Source of the DNA: Fen-1058 sp964398185
GTDB taxonomy: Bacteria > Chloroflexota > Anaerolineae > Fen-1058
Direction of reading: 5' to 3'
NCBI GenBank assembly: GCA_964398185.1
Contig: CAYNML010000021.1
Span: forward strand, 9,414 to 73,413
DNA length: 64,000 bases
Within the stretch, counting starts at the first letter, position 1, and each line of letters starts with the position of its first letter. Position numbers and translations under genes: made by a program. Positions 7,306-14,471 of this stretch are shown piece by piece. The notes beneath the pieces are model-generated. The model saw only the letters and a list, made by a program, of their open reading frames with translations, searched no databases and was not told the DNA's origin.

Positions 7306-8412
7306 ATGACGCAAACCATTCTAGTCGTAGACGACGATCTGGACACCTTGACGTTGATCGGCTTGACGCTGCAGCGGCGCGGCTTTGCCGTGCTCAAAGC
7401 GCAGAGCGGACCGGAAGCGCTGGAAAAGCTGCGCGTGGATTTGCCCGACCTCATGATTGTGGACGTGATGATGCCGCACATGGATGGCTACGAGGTGTGC
7501 CGCACCGTCAAGGCCGATCCGCGCACGGCGCATTTACCGGTGGTCATGCTGACGGCCAAGGCGCAGACGGCCAGCCAGTTGGAAGGGTTCCGCGCCGGAG
7601 CGGTGGACTACATCACCAAGCCGGTGCATCCGCAGGACCTGGTGGCGCGCATCGCAGCTGTGCTGGAGCGCACCCAGGCGGCGCAAGCCCAGGCCGGCCC
7701 GGTGGTCATCGCGGTGGCGGGCGCCAAGGGTGGCGTGGGCGCAACGACATTGGCGGTCAACATTGCGGCCGCCCTGGCCGCCGGCCAGCGCACGCTGCTG
7801 ATCGATCTGGAAGCCAGCGGCACAGACGCGCTGCATCTGGGCTTGGAGCCGACGCGCGGCTTGGCCGATTTGGTTGAAATGGAAAGCGGGCCGAATGATC
7901 CGGCGACGCTGCAGCAACTGATCACATCGCATCCCAGCGGCCTGCAACTGCTGGCTGCGGCTGAGACAAACCTGGATCCGGCGCGCGTCGGCTTGATTCT
8001 TAATCATGCGGCAGCGCTGTGCGAGGCGTGTGTGCTGGATCTGGGGTGGGGCATCACGCAGATCACGCGGCTGGTGGCGCAGCGCTGCAAAGTCTTCGTC
8101 ATCGCGCTGGATTCCGATCGGATCACGTTGAGCCAGGCTAACCGGTTGCTGCAGCTCTTGAAGGAAGCCTACGTGCCGCCGGACGCGATCAAACTCGTGT
8201 GGGTCGATCGCCAGGGGCTGCCAGTTGACACCGGGCATACCACCATCGCGGCAATGTTAGGCCGCGCGCCCGATGCGACCGTGGAGCCGGCGGCCGATGC
8301 GTTGTACGAGGCGCTGGATAAAGGCCAGCCGCTGGTGCTGGCGCAGCCCGATCACCCGGTCGCCGTCAAACTGCGCGCCCTGACCGAATCGTTTCTGGCG
8401 CGCAAGGCCTGA
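7306..8412 (+). CDS. Response regulator receiver fused to MinD/CpaE-like ATPase
   Basis: A 368-residue two-domain protein. Residues 1-122 form a CheY-like receiver with acidic D10/D11, phospho-acceptor D53 in IVDVMMPHMDG and K105 in ITKPVHP. Residues 133-368 form a ParA/MinD-type P-loop domain with the deviant Walker A KGGVGATT (141-148) and LLIDLEASG. The order matches CpaE/TadZ localisation ATPases of type IV pilus (Tad) systems, but no other tad genes are nearby. Later P-loop motifs look weak (VLDLGWG in place of the usual DxPPG), so ATP hydrolysis may be reduced, as in TadZ. The start has GGAGGAAAGCG upstream. A clear terminator follows. Confidence 0.88.
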   Translation: MTQTILVVDDDLDTLTLIGLTLQRRGFAVLKAQSGPEALEKLRVDLPDLMIVDVMMPHMDGYEVCRTVKADPRTAHLPVVMLTAKAQTASQLEGFRAGAVDYITKPVHPQDLVARIAAVLERTQAAQAQAGPVVIAVAGAKGGVGATTLAVNIAAALAAGQRTLLIDLEASGTDALHLGLEPTRGLADLVEMESGPNDPATLQQLITSHPSGLQLLAAAETNLDPARVGLILNHAAALCEACVLDLGWGITQITRLVAQRCKVFVIALDSDRITLSQANRLLQLLKEAYVPPDAIKLVWVDRQGLPVDTGHTTIAAMLGRAPDATVEPAADALYEALDKGQPLVLAQPDHPVAVKLRALTESFLARKA

Positions 8413-8419
8413 TAAAAAC

Positions 8420-8460
8420 ATCGACCGGAGTTCAAGCCCGAACCCCGGTCGATTTCTTTC
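8420..8460 (+). terminator. Rho-independent terminator
   Basis: A perfect 9-bp stem ATCGACCGG (8420-8428) / CCGGTCGAT (8445-8453) with a 16-base loop, followed by TTCTTTCT. It sits just after the CpaE-like gene and before the convergent protease gene. Confidence 0.8.
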
Positions 8461-8488
8461 TAGTGCTGCACAGTCTCGATCAACCTCG

Positions 8489-9865
8489 TCAGCGGATCAG
8501 CTTGAGGACGTAATCCGGTTCGGCGTACTCCACATCCGATCGGGTGCGCAGCTGATCGATCGTGTCCCACTCAGCTCCCACGGGCACACTCAATACCAGG
8601 GTCTCAATCGCCGCCATCGACTTTGTGATCGTTGTGCCGGGCAGGGTGCGCAGCGTCTGCGCTACAGCCGCCGCGCTGGCGGCGTCCTTGAATTTGACGA
8701 GGATCCGGCCAGGCGCGATCGGCGCACTGCGCTGATCGATCACGGGCAGGTTGGCCGGGGCGAGCTTCACTTCCGGCACAGCGGCTTGCAGGGCGGTCAA
8801 CCCCAGCGCTTGCCGCACATTGATGCGGCCCGCGCCGAATGACGTGTCCACACCGGCCGCGCCCAGATCGACGGACGTTGACGTCATGCGGCTCCAGACC
8901 TGCGCGGCGGTATAGCCCGAATACTTGGCCCAGACTTGTGCCGCCAGGCCGGCCACGTGCGGCGCCGCCTGCGATGTCCCGCTGACATAGTCGTAAGAGT
9001 TGCCCATGTAGGTGTTGTAGATGTCATCGCCCGGCGCAGCAATGTCCACGTAGCTGCCCACGTTGGAGAAACTGGCGCGGGTGTCGGCGGAAGTCGTGGC
9101 CGCGACGGCCATGACGTTGGAATATGATCCCGGATACACCGGCTGATTCATATAGGAGCAGCCGTTGTACATGTAATAGGCGTCGCCACAGTTCCCGGCG
9201 GCAGCGACGACCAGACGGCCCTTGGTGTTAGCCGCGTAGTTGATGGCATTCTGCAGGGTTGCGGCATTGCTGGTGCCGCCCAGACTCAGGTTCAGCACGT
9301 GAGCGCGATCGGCTGAGTAGATGACGCCGTCGGCAACGTCGCTGAGGTAACCGCTGCCATCGTTGTTCAGCACGCGCACCGGCAAGATCTTGGCCGCAGG
9401 CGCCACCCCCGCGACTCCGACGCCATTCAGCGCGGCGGCGGCAATGCCGGCCACGTTGGTGCCGTGCCCGTTGCCGTCTTCCGGCACCGTGTCGTAGTCC
9501 CAGAAATCGTAGCCCGGCAGCACGTTGACCTGTAGGTCAGGGTGATCGAGATCGACGCCGGTGTCGATGATGGCGACGATCACGTTGCTGGCGTTGACGC
9601 TGCACAGGCCCCAGGCATCGTCGGCGTTGATCAGGCTCATGTCATACTGCTGCCCAAAGGAAGGATCCGGCCCCAGCCGGGGATAGCAGTTCATGATCAG
9701 CGGCAGGCGCACCGTGTAGGTCACGGCGCTCGTGCTGAGCTGCGGCGCAGCCACGCCGACCGCTGCTCTGACCGACTGCGCTGGAGCAACCAGCAGGGCA
9801 GCGCCCAGCACAACACTCAAACACACCAGAACGCTTACACCCAAGACAATCAATCGTGCTTTCAT
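8489..9865 (-). CDS. Secreted subtilisin-like serine protease with C-terminal prodomain-like module
   Basis: A 458-residue S8 peptidase. A signal peptide (1-35, KxR then a long hydrophobic stretch) precedes a short linker containing RLPLIMN, then the catalytic domain with D101 (IIDTGVDLDHPDL), H134 (NGHGTNVAG), oxyanion N225 (AAAGNCGD) and S298 (SGTSQAAPH). The usual N-terminal inhibitor/prodomain is missing. Instead residues 382-456 (APGRILVKFKD ... VPVG ... DVEYAEPDYVL) look like the fervidolysin/I9-type prodomain normally found before the catalytic domain. Cysteines near 60, 88, 226 and 236 could form disulfides. The start at 9865 has AGGAG upstream. It follows the metallophosphoesterase gene by 17 bases and is probably co-transcribed with it. 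Likely an exported protease; substrate unknown. Confidence 0.92.
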   Translation of the reverse strand: MKARLIVLGVSVLVCLSVVLGAALLVAPAQSVRAAVGVAAPQLSTSAVTYTVRLPLIMNCYPRLGPDPSFGQQYDMSLINADDAWGLCSVNASNVIVAIIDTGVDLDHPDLQVNVLPGYDFWDYDTVPEDGNGHGTNVAGIAAAALNGVGVAGVAPAAKILPVRVLNNDGSGYLSDVADGVIYSADRAHVLNLSLGGTSNAATLQNAINYAANTKGRLVVAAAGNCGDAYYMYNGCSYMNQPVYPGSYSNVMAVAATTSADTRASFSNVGSYVDIAAPGDDIYNTYMGNSYDYVSGTSQAAPHVAGLAAQVWAKYSGYTAAQVWSRMTSTSVDLGAAGVDTSFGAGRINVRQALGLTALQAAVPEVKLAPANLPVIDQRSAPIAPGRILVKFKDAASAAAVAQTLRTLPGTTITKSMAAIETLVLSVPVGAEWDTIDQLRTRSDVEYAEPDYVLKLIR

Positions 9866-9882
9866 GACTTTCTCCTGAAGAT

Positions 9883-11148
9883 TTATTCTCCCCGCAGCTC
9901 AAACACTTCAACTTCCGGCGGGCACAGGAAGCGCATGCGCGGTGCGCCTTTCCCCTCCAGGCCTATCCCCCGGCTGACGTACAGCGTGGTCGGCCCTGCC
10001 TGATGGCGGCCCATTTCGTAGCGCTTGCCGTACTTGGAGCCGGTGACCACCGCGCCCCATACCGGCAGGCGAATCTGTCCGCCGTGTGTATGGCCGCACA
10101 GATAAAGATCGATGCCGGCGCGGCTGGCCTCTGGCAGCAGGTCCGGCGAATGGTACAGCAGCAGCGTGAATTTTTCCGGCGGCACGGCGGCCCGTACCCG
10201 ATCGAGCTTGGGCGCATCGAGGAGCGGATCGTGCGTGCAGGTCAGGCCAATGATATTGACCTGCGGGTAGCCGGCCACTTCGATGGTTTCATTTTTCAGG
10301 AAGTGGATGTGCGGCGCTTGCGGATAGAGGGCGGCTTGCACCTCGGCGGTATCGATCAAGGGCGTACCCGGCACGGCATACACGCCCAGCGGCGCGCGCA
10401 GCTGCGCGAGCAGCTGCACACAGTCGGCGCGCGCGCGTTCGTCGTCCAGGTACGAGTAGTTCAATAGATCGCCCGTGTACACGATCAAATCCGGGCGCAG
10501 CTCGTTGATCCATTTCACAATCTTTTCTTCGCGCCGGGTCAGCCGTTCGACGTGAAAGTCGCTCAGGTGCAGCACGCGCAGCGGCGGCGCGCCTGTGAGC
10601 TTGGGCGATTTGAGTGTGAGGCGGGTCAGCGTCAGGCGGAACGGCTCGCCCCAGGTGCTGTCCAAGACGTAGCCGGTCAAGGCGAAGTTGCTGATCTCCA
10701 CAATCGTCGCGGTCCACAACGGGCTGAGCGGCAGCAGCACCGGCGCGATGGTGATGAAGGCGCGCGCGGGGACCAGCGCCATGAGCGTGGGGGCCACCGG
10801 CCCAAACGAGCGGCGGCGGCGCGGCAGCTGTGACAGGGCTACCCAGTCGATGACGCTGAGCGTGAGGAAGGCGATGGCGACTGCCAGGCCGATGTCCAGC
10901 GATTCCATGACGAGCGCCCACGCGAACAGCACCAACAGCGTGAAGAATTCGATGTAGATGGCCAGCAGCACGCCGTTCACGCGGCTGAGCTTCATGCTGA
11001 ACATCAGCACGCGGTGGAAGCGCGCTGTCGCTACGCCTGGAATGCGGTTGTGCGTTCCGGCCAGTTCGGACTCGGCTTCTGCCGCGGCTTCTGCCGCGGC
11101 TTCTGCCGCGGTGTCCAGCAGGGGCGCTTGGGCAGATGATTCAGTCAC
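9883..11148 (-). CDS. Membrane metallophosphoesterase (YkuE-like) with altered GNH motif
   Basis: A 421-residue protein: an Ala/Glu-rich N-terminus, three to four membrane segments (about 55-165), then a calcineurin-like phosphoesterase domain with HLSDFHVER, YTGDLLN and CGHTHGGQIRLP. The third metal motif, normally GNHD/E, reads AVPGTPLID here, so the Asn and His ligands appear lost and activity may be impaired. Relatives such as YkuE act at the membrane on lipid-type phosphoesters. The start is GTG at 11148: a TTGCCA-N17-TATCAT promoter ends seven bases upstream, giving a leaderless transcript; an in-frame TTG at 11184 overlaps the -35 box and is unlikely. A 12-base in-frame repeat encodes the AAEA units. 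Confidence 0.85.
   Translation of the reverse strand: MTESSAQAPLLDTAAEAAAEAAAEAESELAGTHNRIPGVATARFHRVLMFSMKLSRVNGVLLAIYIEFFTLLVLFAWALVMESLDIGLAVAIAFLTLSVIDWVALSQLPRRRRSFGPVAPTLMALVPARAFITIAPVLLPLSPLWTATIVEISNFALTGYVLDSTWGEPFRLTLTRLTLKSPKLTGAPPLRVLHLSDFHVERLTRREEKIVKWINELRPDLIVYTGDLLNYSYLDDERARADCVQLLAQLRAPLGVYAVPGTPLIDTAEVQAALYPQAPHIHFLKNETIEVAGYPQVNIIGLTCTHDPLLDAPKLDRVRAAVPPEKFTLLLYHSPDLLPEASRAGIDLYLCGHTHGGQIRLPVWGAVVTGSKYGKRYEMGRHQAGPTTLYVSRGIGLEGKGAPRMRFLCPPEVEVFELRGE
11074..11109. repeat. In-frame 12-bp repeat in the phosphoesterase N-terminus
   Basis: Three consecutive identical copies of a 12-base unit (GGCTTCTGCCGC on the plus strand) encode the repeated AAEA residues. Copy-number change would keep the frame. 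Confidence 0.85.
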
Positions 11149-11155
11149 GGGGATG

Positions 11156-11184
11156 ATGATACACGCGCGGGGAGGGATTGGCAA
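11156..11184 (-). promoter_or_regulatory. Promoter of the metallophosphoesterase gene, leaderless
   Basis: On the minus strand: TTGCCA (11179-11184), 17 bases, TATCAT (11156-11161), then seven bases to the GTG start at 11148. It supports the shorter start of that gene. Confidence 0.55.
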
Positions 11185-11205
11185 GTAAGAAACCCGCCCA
11201 CCGGA

Positions 11206-11916
11206 TTAGTAGACCATTTCACCGTTGAGGAACGATCGGGTGCGGGGATCGATCGGGTCGTGGAAAAACCGATCGGCGGGCAGCAGCTCGATCAGCTTGC
11301 CGCCGAGCAGCAGCCCCACCCGATCGGCCAGGCGTTTGGCCTGAAAGGTGTTGTGCGTGACCAGTACCACGGTGGTCGAACCGTGCCCGCGGATGATCTC
11401 TTCGATCAGCCCGACGTTGTAGGGATCGAGATTGGCGGTGGGTTCGTCCAATAGCAGGGCCGCCGGATTCAGTACCAGCGATCGGGCCAGCGCCACCCGC
11501 TGCGCTTCTCCGCCGGATAGTTGCCGGGCATTGGTGCGCGCATCCTGAGCCAGCCCCACTCGCTCGAGCGCCGCCATGATCGTGTCGCGCGCCGGACGTT
11601 GGCCGCGCAGGCGCAGCCCGTAACTCACGTTGTCGAAGACAGATCGATCGAGCAGCGCCGGATGCTGAAAAACCGTCACGACGCGGCGGCGCACGTCGAG
11701 CGGCGCTGCGCCGTCGCGTGTCACCCCATCGAACGTGATTGTTCCGCGGGTGGGTGATTCCAGAAATTGCAGCAGACGCAGCAGTGTGCTCTTGCCCGAG
11801 CCGCTGGGGCCAATGACCGCCAGAATCTCGCCGCGTTCGATGTCCAGTGACGGCAGATCGAGAATGGTACGTTCGCCGTAGCGATGTTGCAGATCGCGCA
11901 GTCGATAGAGGTTCAT
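11206..11916 (-). CDS. tupC: Tungstate ABC transporter ATP-binding protein TupC
   Basis: A 236-residue ABC ATPase that powers tungstate (or molybdate) import. It has Walker A GPSGSGKST (36-44), the Q-loop in VFQHPALLD, signature LSGGEAQRVALARS and Walker B LLLDEPTANLD followed by the H-loop VTHNTF. It lacks the C-terminal MOP/TOBE domain of ModC, in line with TupC. It is the last gene of tupA-tupB-tupC on the minus strand, 15 bases after tupB. Assignment to the Tup type rests mainly on the binding protein tupA and the single-permease arrangement. Confidence 0.92.
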   Translation of the reverse strand: MNLYRLRDLQHRYGERTILDLPSLDIERGEILAVIGPSGSGKSTLLRLLQFLESPTRGTITFDGVTRDGAAPLDVRRRVVTVFQHPALLDRSVFDNVSYGLRLRGQRPARDTIMAALERVGLAQDARTNARQLSGGEAQRVALARSLVLNPAALLLDEPTANLDPYNVGLIEEIIRGHGSTTVVLVTHNTFQAKRLADRVGLLLGGKLIELLPADRFFHDPIDPRTRSFLNGEMVY

Positions 11917-11931
11917 AACCCTGACGGCGTC

Positions 11932-12591
11932 TCACCGCCCTTGCAGTTTCATGAGGGCCGTGTTCACAACAAAGGTCAGCGCCAGCAGAATCAAGCCCAG
12001 CGCCAGCGCCAGGCTGAAATCGCCCTGCCGCGTGTTGAGCACGATCGAGGTGGTCAGCACGCGCGTCTGCCCGGCGATGTTGCCGCCCACCAGCATGACA
12101 GCGCCGACTTCGGAGATGATGCCGCCAAAGGCCGCGACGATGGCGGCCGTGACACCAATGCGCGCCTCGCGCAGAATAGTCCAGGCCGCCTGGGAGCGCG
12201 TGGCTCCCAAAGCGACGATCTGGCGCTTCAGTTCCGGGCTGACACTTTCGACCGAGGTCATGGTCAAGCCCATGGTCAACGGCAAAGCGATGATGGTCTG
12301 CGCGACGATCATGGCTTGCGGCGTGAACAGCCAGCCAAGCGGCCCCAGCGGCCCGCTGCGCGACAACACCAGATACACCAACAATCCGACGACCACCGGC
12401 GGCAGGCCCATGCCGGTGTACAGCAAGGCACGAACGAGGCCTTTGCCCGGAAAATTCGACAGCCCGATGATGGCCCCCAACGGCGCACCGATGATCGTGC
12501 TGATGATCAGGGCGATGCCCGTCACGCGCAGTGTCAGCGCGACGATTTCGACGAGGTCGGGACTGGTGAGGGCGCGGAGTAGATCTTCGAT
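11932..12591 (-). CDS. tupB: Tungstate ABC transporter permease TupB (probable AUC start)
   Basis: A permease of about 219 residues with five to six membrane segments and the EAA-type cytoplasmic loop (VESVSPELKRQIVALGATRSQAAWTIL) that docks with TupC. The first ATG/GTG/TTG codon in frame is GTG at 12525, which would cut off the first family-conserved helix (DLLRALTSPDLVEIVALTLRV). In-frame sequence continues upstream to a stop codon at about 12640 without any ATG, GTG or TTG. An ATC at 12589-12591 has AAGGA seven bases upstream and would give the expected N-terminus MEDLLRAL. I therefore place the start there; alternatives are a sequencing error for ATG or use of the truncated GTG start. Confidence 0.82.
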   Translation of the reverse strand: MEDLLRALTSPDLVEIVALTLRVTGIALIISTIIGAPLGAIIGLSNFPGKGLVRALLYTGMGLPPVVVGLLVYLVLSRSGPLGPLGWLFTPQAMIVAQTIIALPLTMGLTMTSVESVSPELKRQIVALGATRSQAAWTILREARIGVTAAIVAAFGGIISEVGAVMLVGGNIAGQTRVLTTSIVLNTRQGDFSLALALGLILLALTFVVNTALMKLQGR

Positions 12592-12693
12592 GGTTCGATC
12601 CTTGCAGGTAAGGTAACAGAAACCGGGTTTCTACGATTCAGATGCGGAAGCCGCTGTGTTCGATCTGCCATCCCGATGGAATGGATCATCAAA

Positions 12694-12718
12694 CATGGAG
12701 AAACCGGGTTTCTCCATG
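12694..12718. repeat. Palindrome containing GAAACCGGGTTTC
   Basis: CATGGAGAAACC (12694-12705) and GGTTTCTCCATG (12707-12718) form a perfect 12-bp inverted repeat around one central base. A second copy of its core, AGAAACCGGGTTTCT, lies at 12618-12632. Both are in the tupA-tupB gap. Neither is followed by a T-run, so this looks like a dispersed palindrome or an mRNA-processing/stability hairpin rather than a terminator. Confidence 0.75.
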
Positions 12719-12726
12719 CACGATTC

Positions 12727-13614
12727 CTAGTTTGGATGCGCCGCTTGCCATTCTGCCGATGACGGATAGAACAACGCCTGGCCGAATTTGTCTTTGCCGT
12801 ACTCGCCAATCTTTTCCTGCGTCTCGACTGAATTCAACCACTGGATGAACTGCAGCGCCAGGTCGTACTGTACGCCGGGGTGTTTATCCGGGTTGACGGC
12901 CATAACGCCATACGGATTCCGCAGCGTCTGGTCGGCGTTCTCGTCGATGGTGCTGCCGCCCACGACGATGATCAAATTGGGCAGCCGGCCCTTCATTGAG
13001 AGGTACGTGCCACGATCGGTCAGCGTGTACGCGCTGTGCTCATTCGCAAAGGTCAACGTCTCGCCCATGCCCTGTCCCAGCGACTGGTACCAGGCCATCT
13101 CTTTTGTGGGCGTCATGCCCACTGCTGACCAGATGCTCAACTCTTTCGCGTGGGTGCCGGACTTATCGCCGCGACTGGCGAACTTGACCCGTGCGTCTTT
13201 GATTGTTTTGAACACATCCTTGGCCGCCGTCAAGCCGCCGACCTTAGCCGGGTCATCCTTTGGTCCCAACACGATGAAGTCGTTGTACATCACGTCGAAG
13301 CGCTCTCTGGCGTGACCGTCGGCGACGAGCTTGTCCTCTGCAGTGCGCGCGTGCACCAGCACGACATCGGCATCGCCTTTGGTCCCCATCTCCATCGCTT
13401 GGCCGGTGCCGACGGCGATGACAGCCACTTGGGCGTTGTACTTGTGCTGAAAATCTGGCAGGATCGCATCGAGCAGGCCGGAATCGGCGGTGCTGGTGGT
13501 GGTGGCGAGGCGCAGCACTTGCTGCGCGGGCGCTGCGCTCGGCGCACACGCGCTCAACACGCTAGCCACAATCACCAGCCAGCTGACGACCATCGACACC
13601 GGGTGACGTTTCAT
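12727..13614 (-). CDS. tupA: Tungstate-binding lipoprotein TupA
   Basis: A 295-residue substrate-binding protein. A lipoprotein signal ends at C23 (SVLSAC) and is followed by the TupA hallmark LATTTSTADSGLLD (about 37-50), where the TTTS segment contacts the oxyanion. Other conserved pieces are VAVGTGQAMEMG, DVVLVHAR, MYNDFIVLGP and FASRGDKSGTH. Tup systems prefer tungstate over molybdate; the sequence alone cannot give the affinity. It is the first gene of tupABC, with a good promoter overlapping a ModE-box-like palindrome at 13659-13690. A ModE-type regulator lies about 0.9 kb upstream. Tungstate supply would serve Mo/W-cofactor enzymes encoded elsewhere. Confidence 0.95.
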   Translation of the reverse strand: MKRHPVSMVVSWLVIVASVLSACAPSAAPAQQVLRLATTTSTADSGLLDAILPDFQHKYNAQVAVIAVGTGQAMEMGTKGDADVVLVHARTAEDKLVADGHARERFDVMYNDFIVLGPKDDPAKVGGLTAAKDVFKTIKDARVKFASRGDKSGTHAKELSIWSAVGMTPTKEMAWYQSLGQGMGETLTFANEHSAYTLTDRGTYLSMKGRLPNLIIVVGGSTIDENADQTLRNPYGVMAVNPDKHPGVQYDLALQFIQWLNSVETQEKIGEYGKDKFGQALFYPSSAEWQAAHPN

Positions 13615-13658
13615 GTCAGGATTTCTGGATTATGACCGTTGCGTTCGTCTGGAATGCT

Positions 13659-13685
13659 GTCGTTATACTATAATGGTATAGCGAT
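13659..13685 (-). promoter_or_regulatory. ModE-box-like operator over the tupA promoter
   Basis: Read on the minus strand: ATCGCTATA, nine bases, TATAACGAC. This closely follows the proteobacterial Mo-box pattern (ATCGNTATA ... TATANCGAT) known for ModE. The right half-site is the -10 hexamer of the tupA promoter and the left half-site follows the -35, so a bound regulator would block RNA polymerase. The likely regulator is the ModE-type protein encoded at 14472-14807. Confidence 0.65.
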
Positions 13686-13690
13686 GTCAA
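13662..13690 (-). promoter_or_regulatory. tupA promoter
   Basis: TTGACA (13685-13690), a 17-base spacer and TATAAC (13662-13667) on the minus strand. The tupA ATG is about 48 bases downstream. Confidence 0.75.
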
Positions 13691-13697
13691 TTGAAAA

Positions 13698-13715
13698 ACC
13701 TCACAGGTGTGAGGT
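13698..13715. promoter_or_regulatory. Palindrome upstream of the tupA promoter
   Basis: ACCTCACA GG TGTGAGGT is a perfect 8-2-8 palindrome seven bases upstream of the -35 box. It could be a second operator; it could equally be a copy of a dispersed palindromic repeat. Confidence 0.5.
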
Positions 13716-13729
13716 GATCACTGGACAGG

Positions 13730-13864
13730 CTATTCGCCCAAGGCGTCGGCAAAGCGGCGCTCAATCTTGTCGCCGAAGCCTACAGCGAGCAGGCGGAATT
13801 TCTTGATCGGTTCGCGGCCCCGTGCGGTGAGTGAGGCGCCTCTGCTGTCGGTCACTGGCTGGCG
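13730..13864 (-). pseudogene. Remnant of a ModE-type regulator (C-terminal part only)
   Basis: The minus strand reads RGASLTARGREPIKKFR followed by a segment ending KIERRFADALGE and a stop. This aligns with the C-terminus of the intact ModE-type protein at 14472-14807 (GGAVLTAQGRNLIKKFR ... DEIEQRFAAAFQAG, then stop). Upstream the frame closes at an in-frame TAG at 13865-13867 and no start or DNA-binding part is present. The remnant and the intact gene flank the BrnT/BrnA pair in the same orientation. Confidence 0.75.
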
Positions 13865-13870
13865 CTAGCC

Positions 13871-14071
13871 TCAACGCAAGGCTTGCAGCATCTCCTTATT
13901 CCGCCGCAGGATGTCATTCACCACTGTCTGAGCATCGGCCTGTTTGTGTTTGGCATAGCTTTCGACAAATTCTGCGATGTCTGCATCCAGATAGATCGGC
14001 AGATTAAGCCGTGTATTCGGGCGATAAAACTTGCCGCGCTCACCTTTTGAGAAGTCGTACTCTTTTTTCAT
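13871..14071 (-). CDS. brnA: BrnA-type antitoxin
   Basis: A 66-residue protein with a basic, disordered N-terminus (KKEYDFSKGERGKFYRP) and a C-terminal ribbon-helix-helix-like part (RLNLPIYLDADIAEFVESYAKHKQADAQTVVNDILRR). It lies five bases after a BrnT-family toxin, the order typical of brnTA, where BrnA neutralises BrnT and the complex represses its own promoter. The start at 14071 has AAAGG in the end of the toxin gene; a longer reading to 14224 overlaps brnT throughout and is not credible. Confidence 0.85.
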   Translation of the reverse strand: MKKEYDFSKGERGKFYRPNTRLNLPIYLDADIAEFVESYAKHKQADAQTVVNDILRRNKEMLQALR

Positions 14072-14076
14072 GTCAC

Positions 14077-14370
14077 TTACCTTTTGTGATATGCTTGCGC
14101 TTCGCGCCGGGTCACCTTGCGAGCCGAAATGAGTCGAATGGTCGCGGTGTCTGCCTCGATCTCGTGAAATGTGTGAACGACGACCAGCAGAATATCGCTT
14201 TGATCCATGCCCAGCGTGACCCAACGGTCTTCGCTTTCGCTGTGCGCTTCGTCGTAGATGGAAAGCATATGCGGGTCAAGAAAGATCTGCGCCGCTCGCT
14301 CAAAGCTCACGTGGTGCTTGCGTAAGTTTTCGCGCGCTTTCGCTGGGTCCCACTCAAAATTGTACTCCAC
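14077..14370 (-). CDS. brnT: BrnT-family ribonuclease toxin
   Basis: A 97-residue protein with the BrnT signature FEWDPAKARENLRKHHVSFERAAQIFLDP and the later motif RLISARKVTRREAQAYH. BrnT is a RelE-fold mRNA ribonuclease. The start is GTG at 14370, preceded by GGAGAAG seven bases upstream. It is followed immediately by brnA, so this is a complete type II toxin-antitoxin module. It sits between an intact modE-type gene and a modE fragment, which suggests later insertion beside the tungstate regulator. Confidence 0.88.
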   Translation of the reverse strand: MEYNFEWDPAKARENLRKHHVSFERAAQIFLDPHMLSIYDEAHSESEDRWVTLGMDQSDILLVVVHTFHEIEADTATIRLISARKVTRREAQAYHKR

Positions 14371-14418
14371 ACTTACTTCTCCGGGTAGGGATAGAGTCTG
14401 TCTTGATTTTACCTGAAT

Positions 14419-14447
14419 ATCGTAGGCTGTCCCTGCGGTCAGGGCAA
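14419..14447 (-). promoter_or_regulatory. Possible brnTA promoter
   Basis: TTGCCC (14442-14447), 17 bases and TACGAT (14419-14424) on the minus strand, about 50 bases upstream of the brnT GTG. Confidence 0.4.
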
Positions 14448-14471
14448 GTGCGTGCGAGCGCCGGTTATGCG

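Noticed and set aside
7306..8412. A complete Tad pilus system around the CpaE-like gene
   Set aside because: No cpaB, cpaC, cpaF, tadB or pilin gene is present on either side; the protein stands alone here.
11148..11184. Upstream TTG start for the metallophosphoesterase
   Set aside because: It overlaps a TTGCCA-N17-TATCAT promoter whose -10 box ends seven bases before a GTG, so the TTG would be outside the transcript.
12694..12718. Intrinsic terminator between tupA and tupB
   Set aside because: The 12-bp palindrome has a one-base centre and no U-run on either strand, and the genes must be co-expressed as one transporter.
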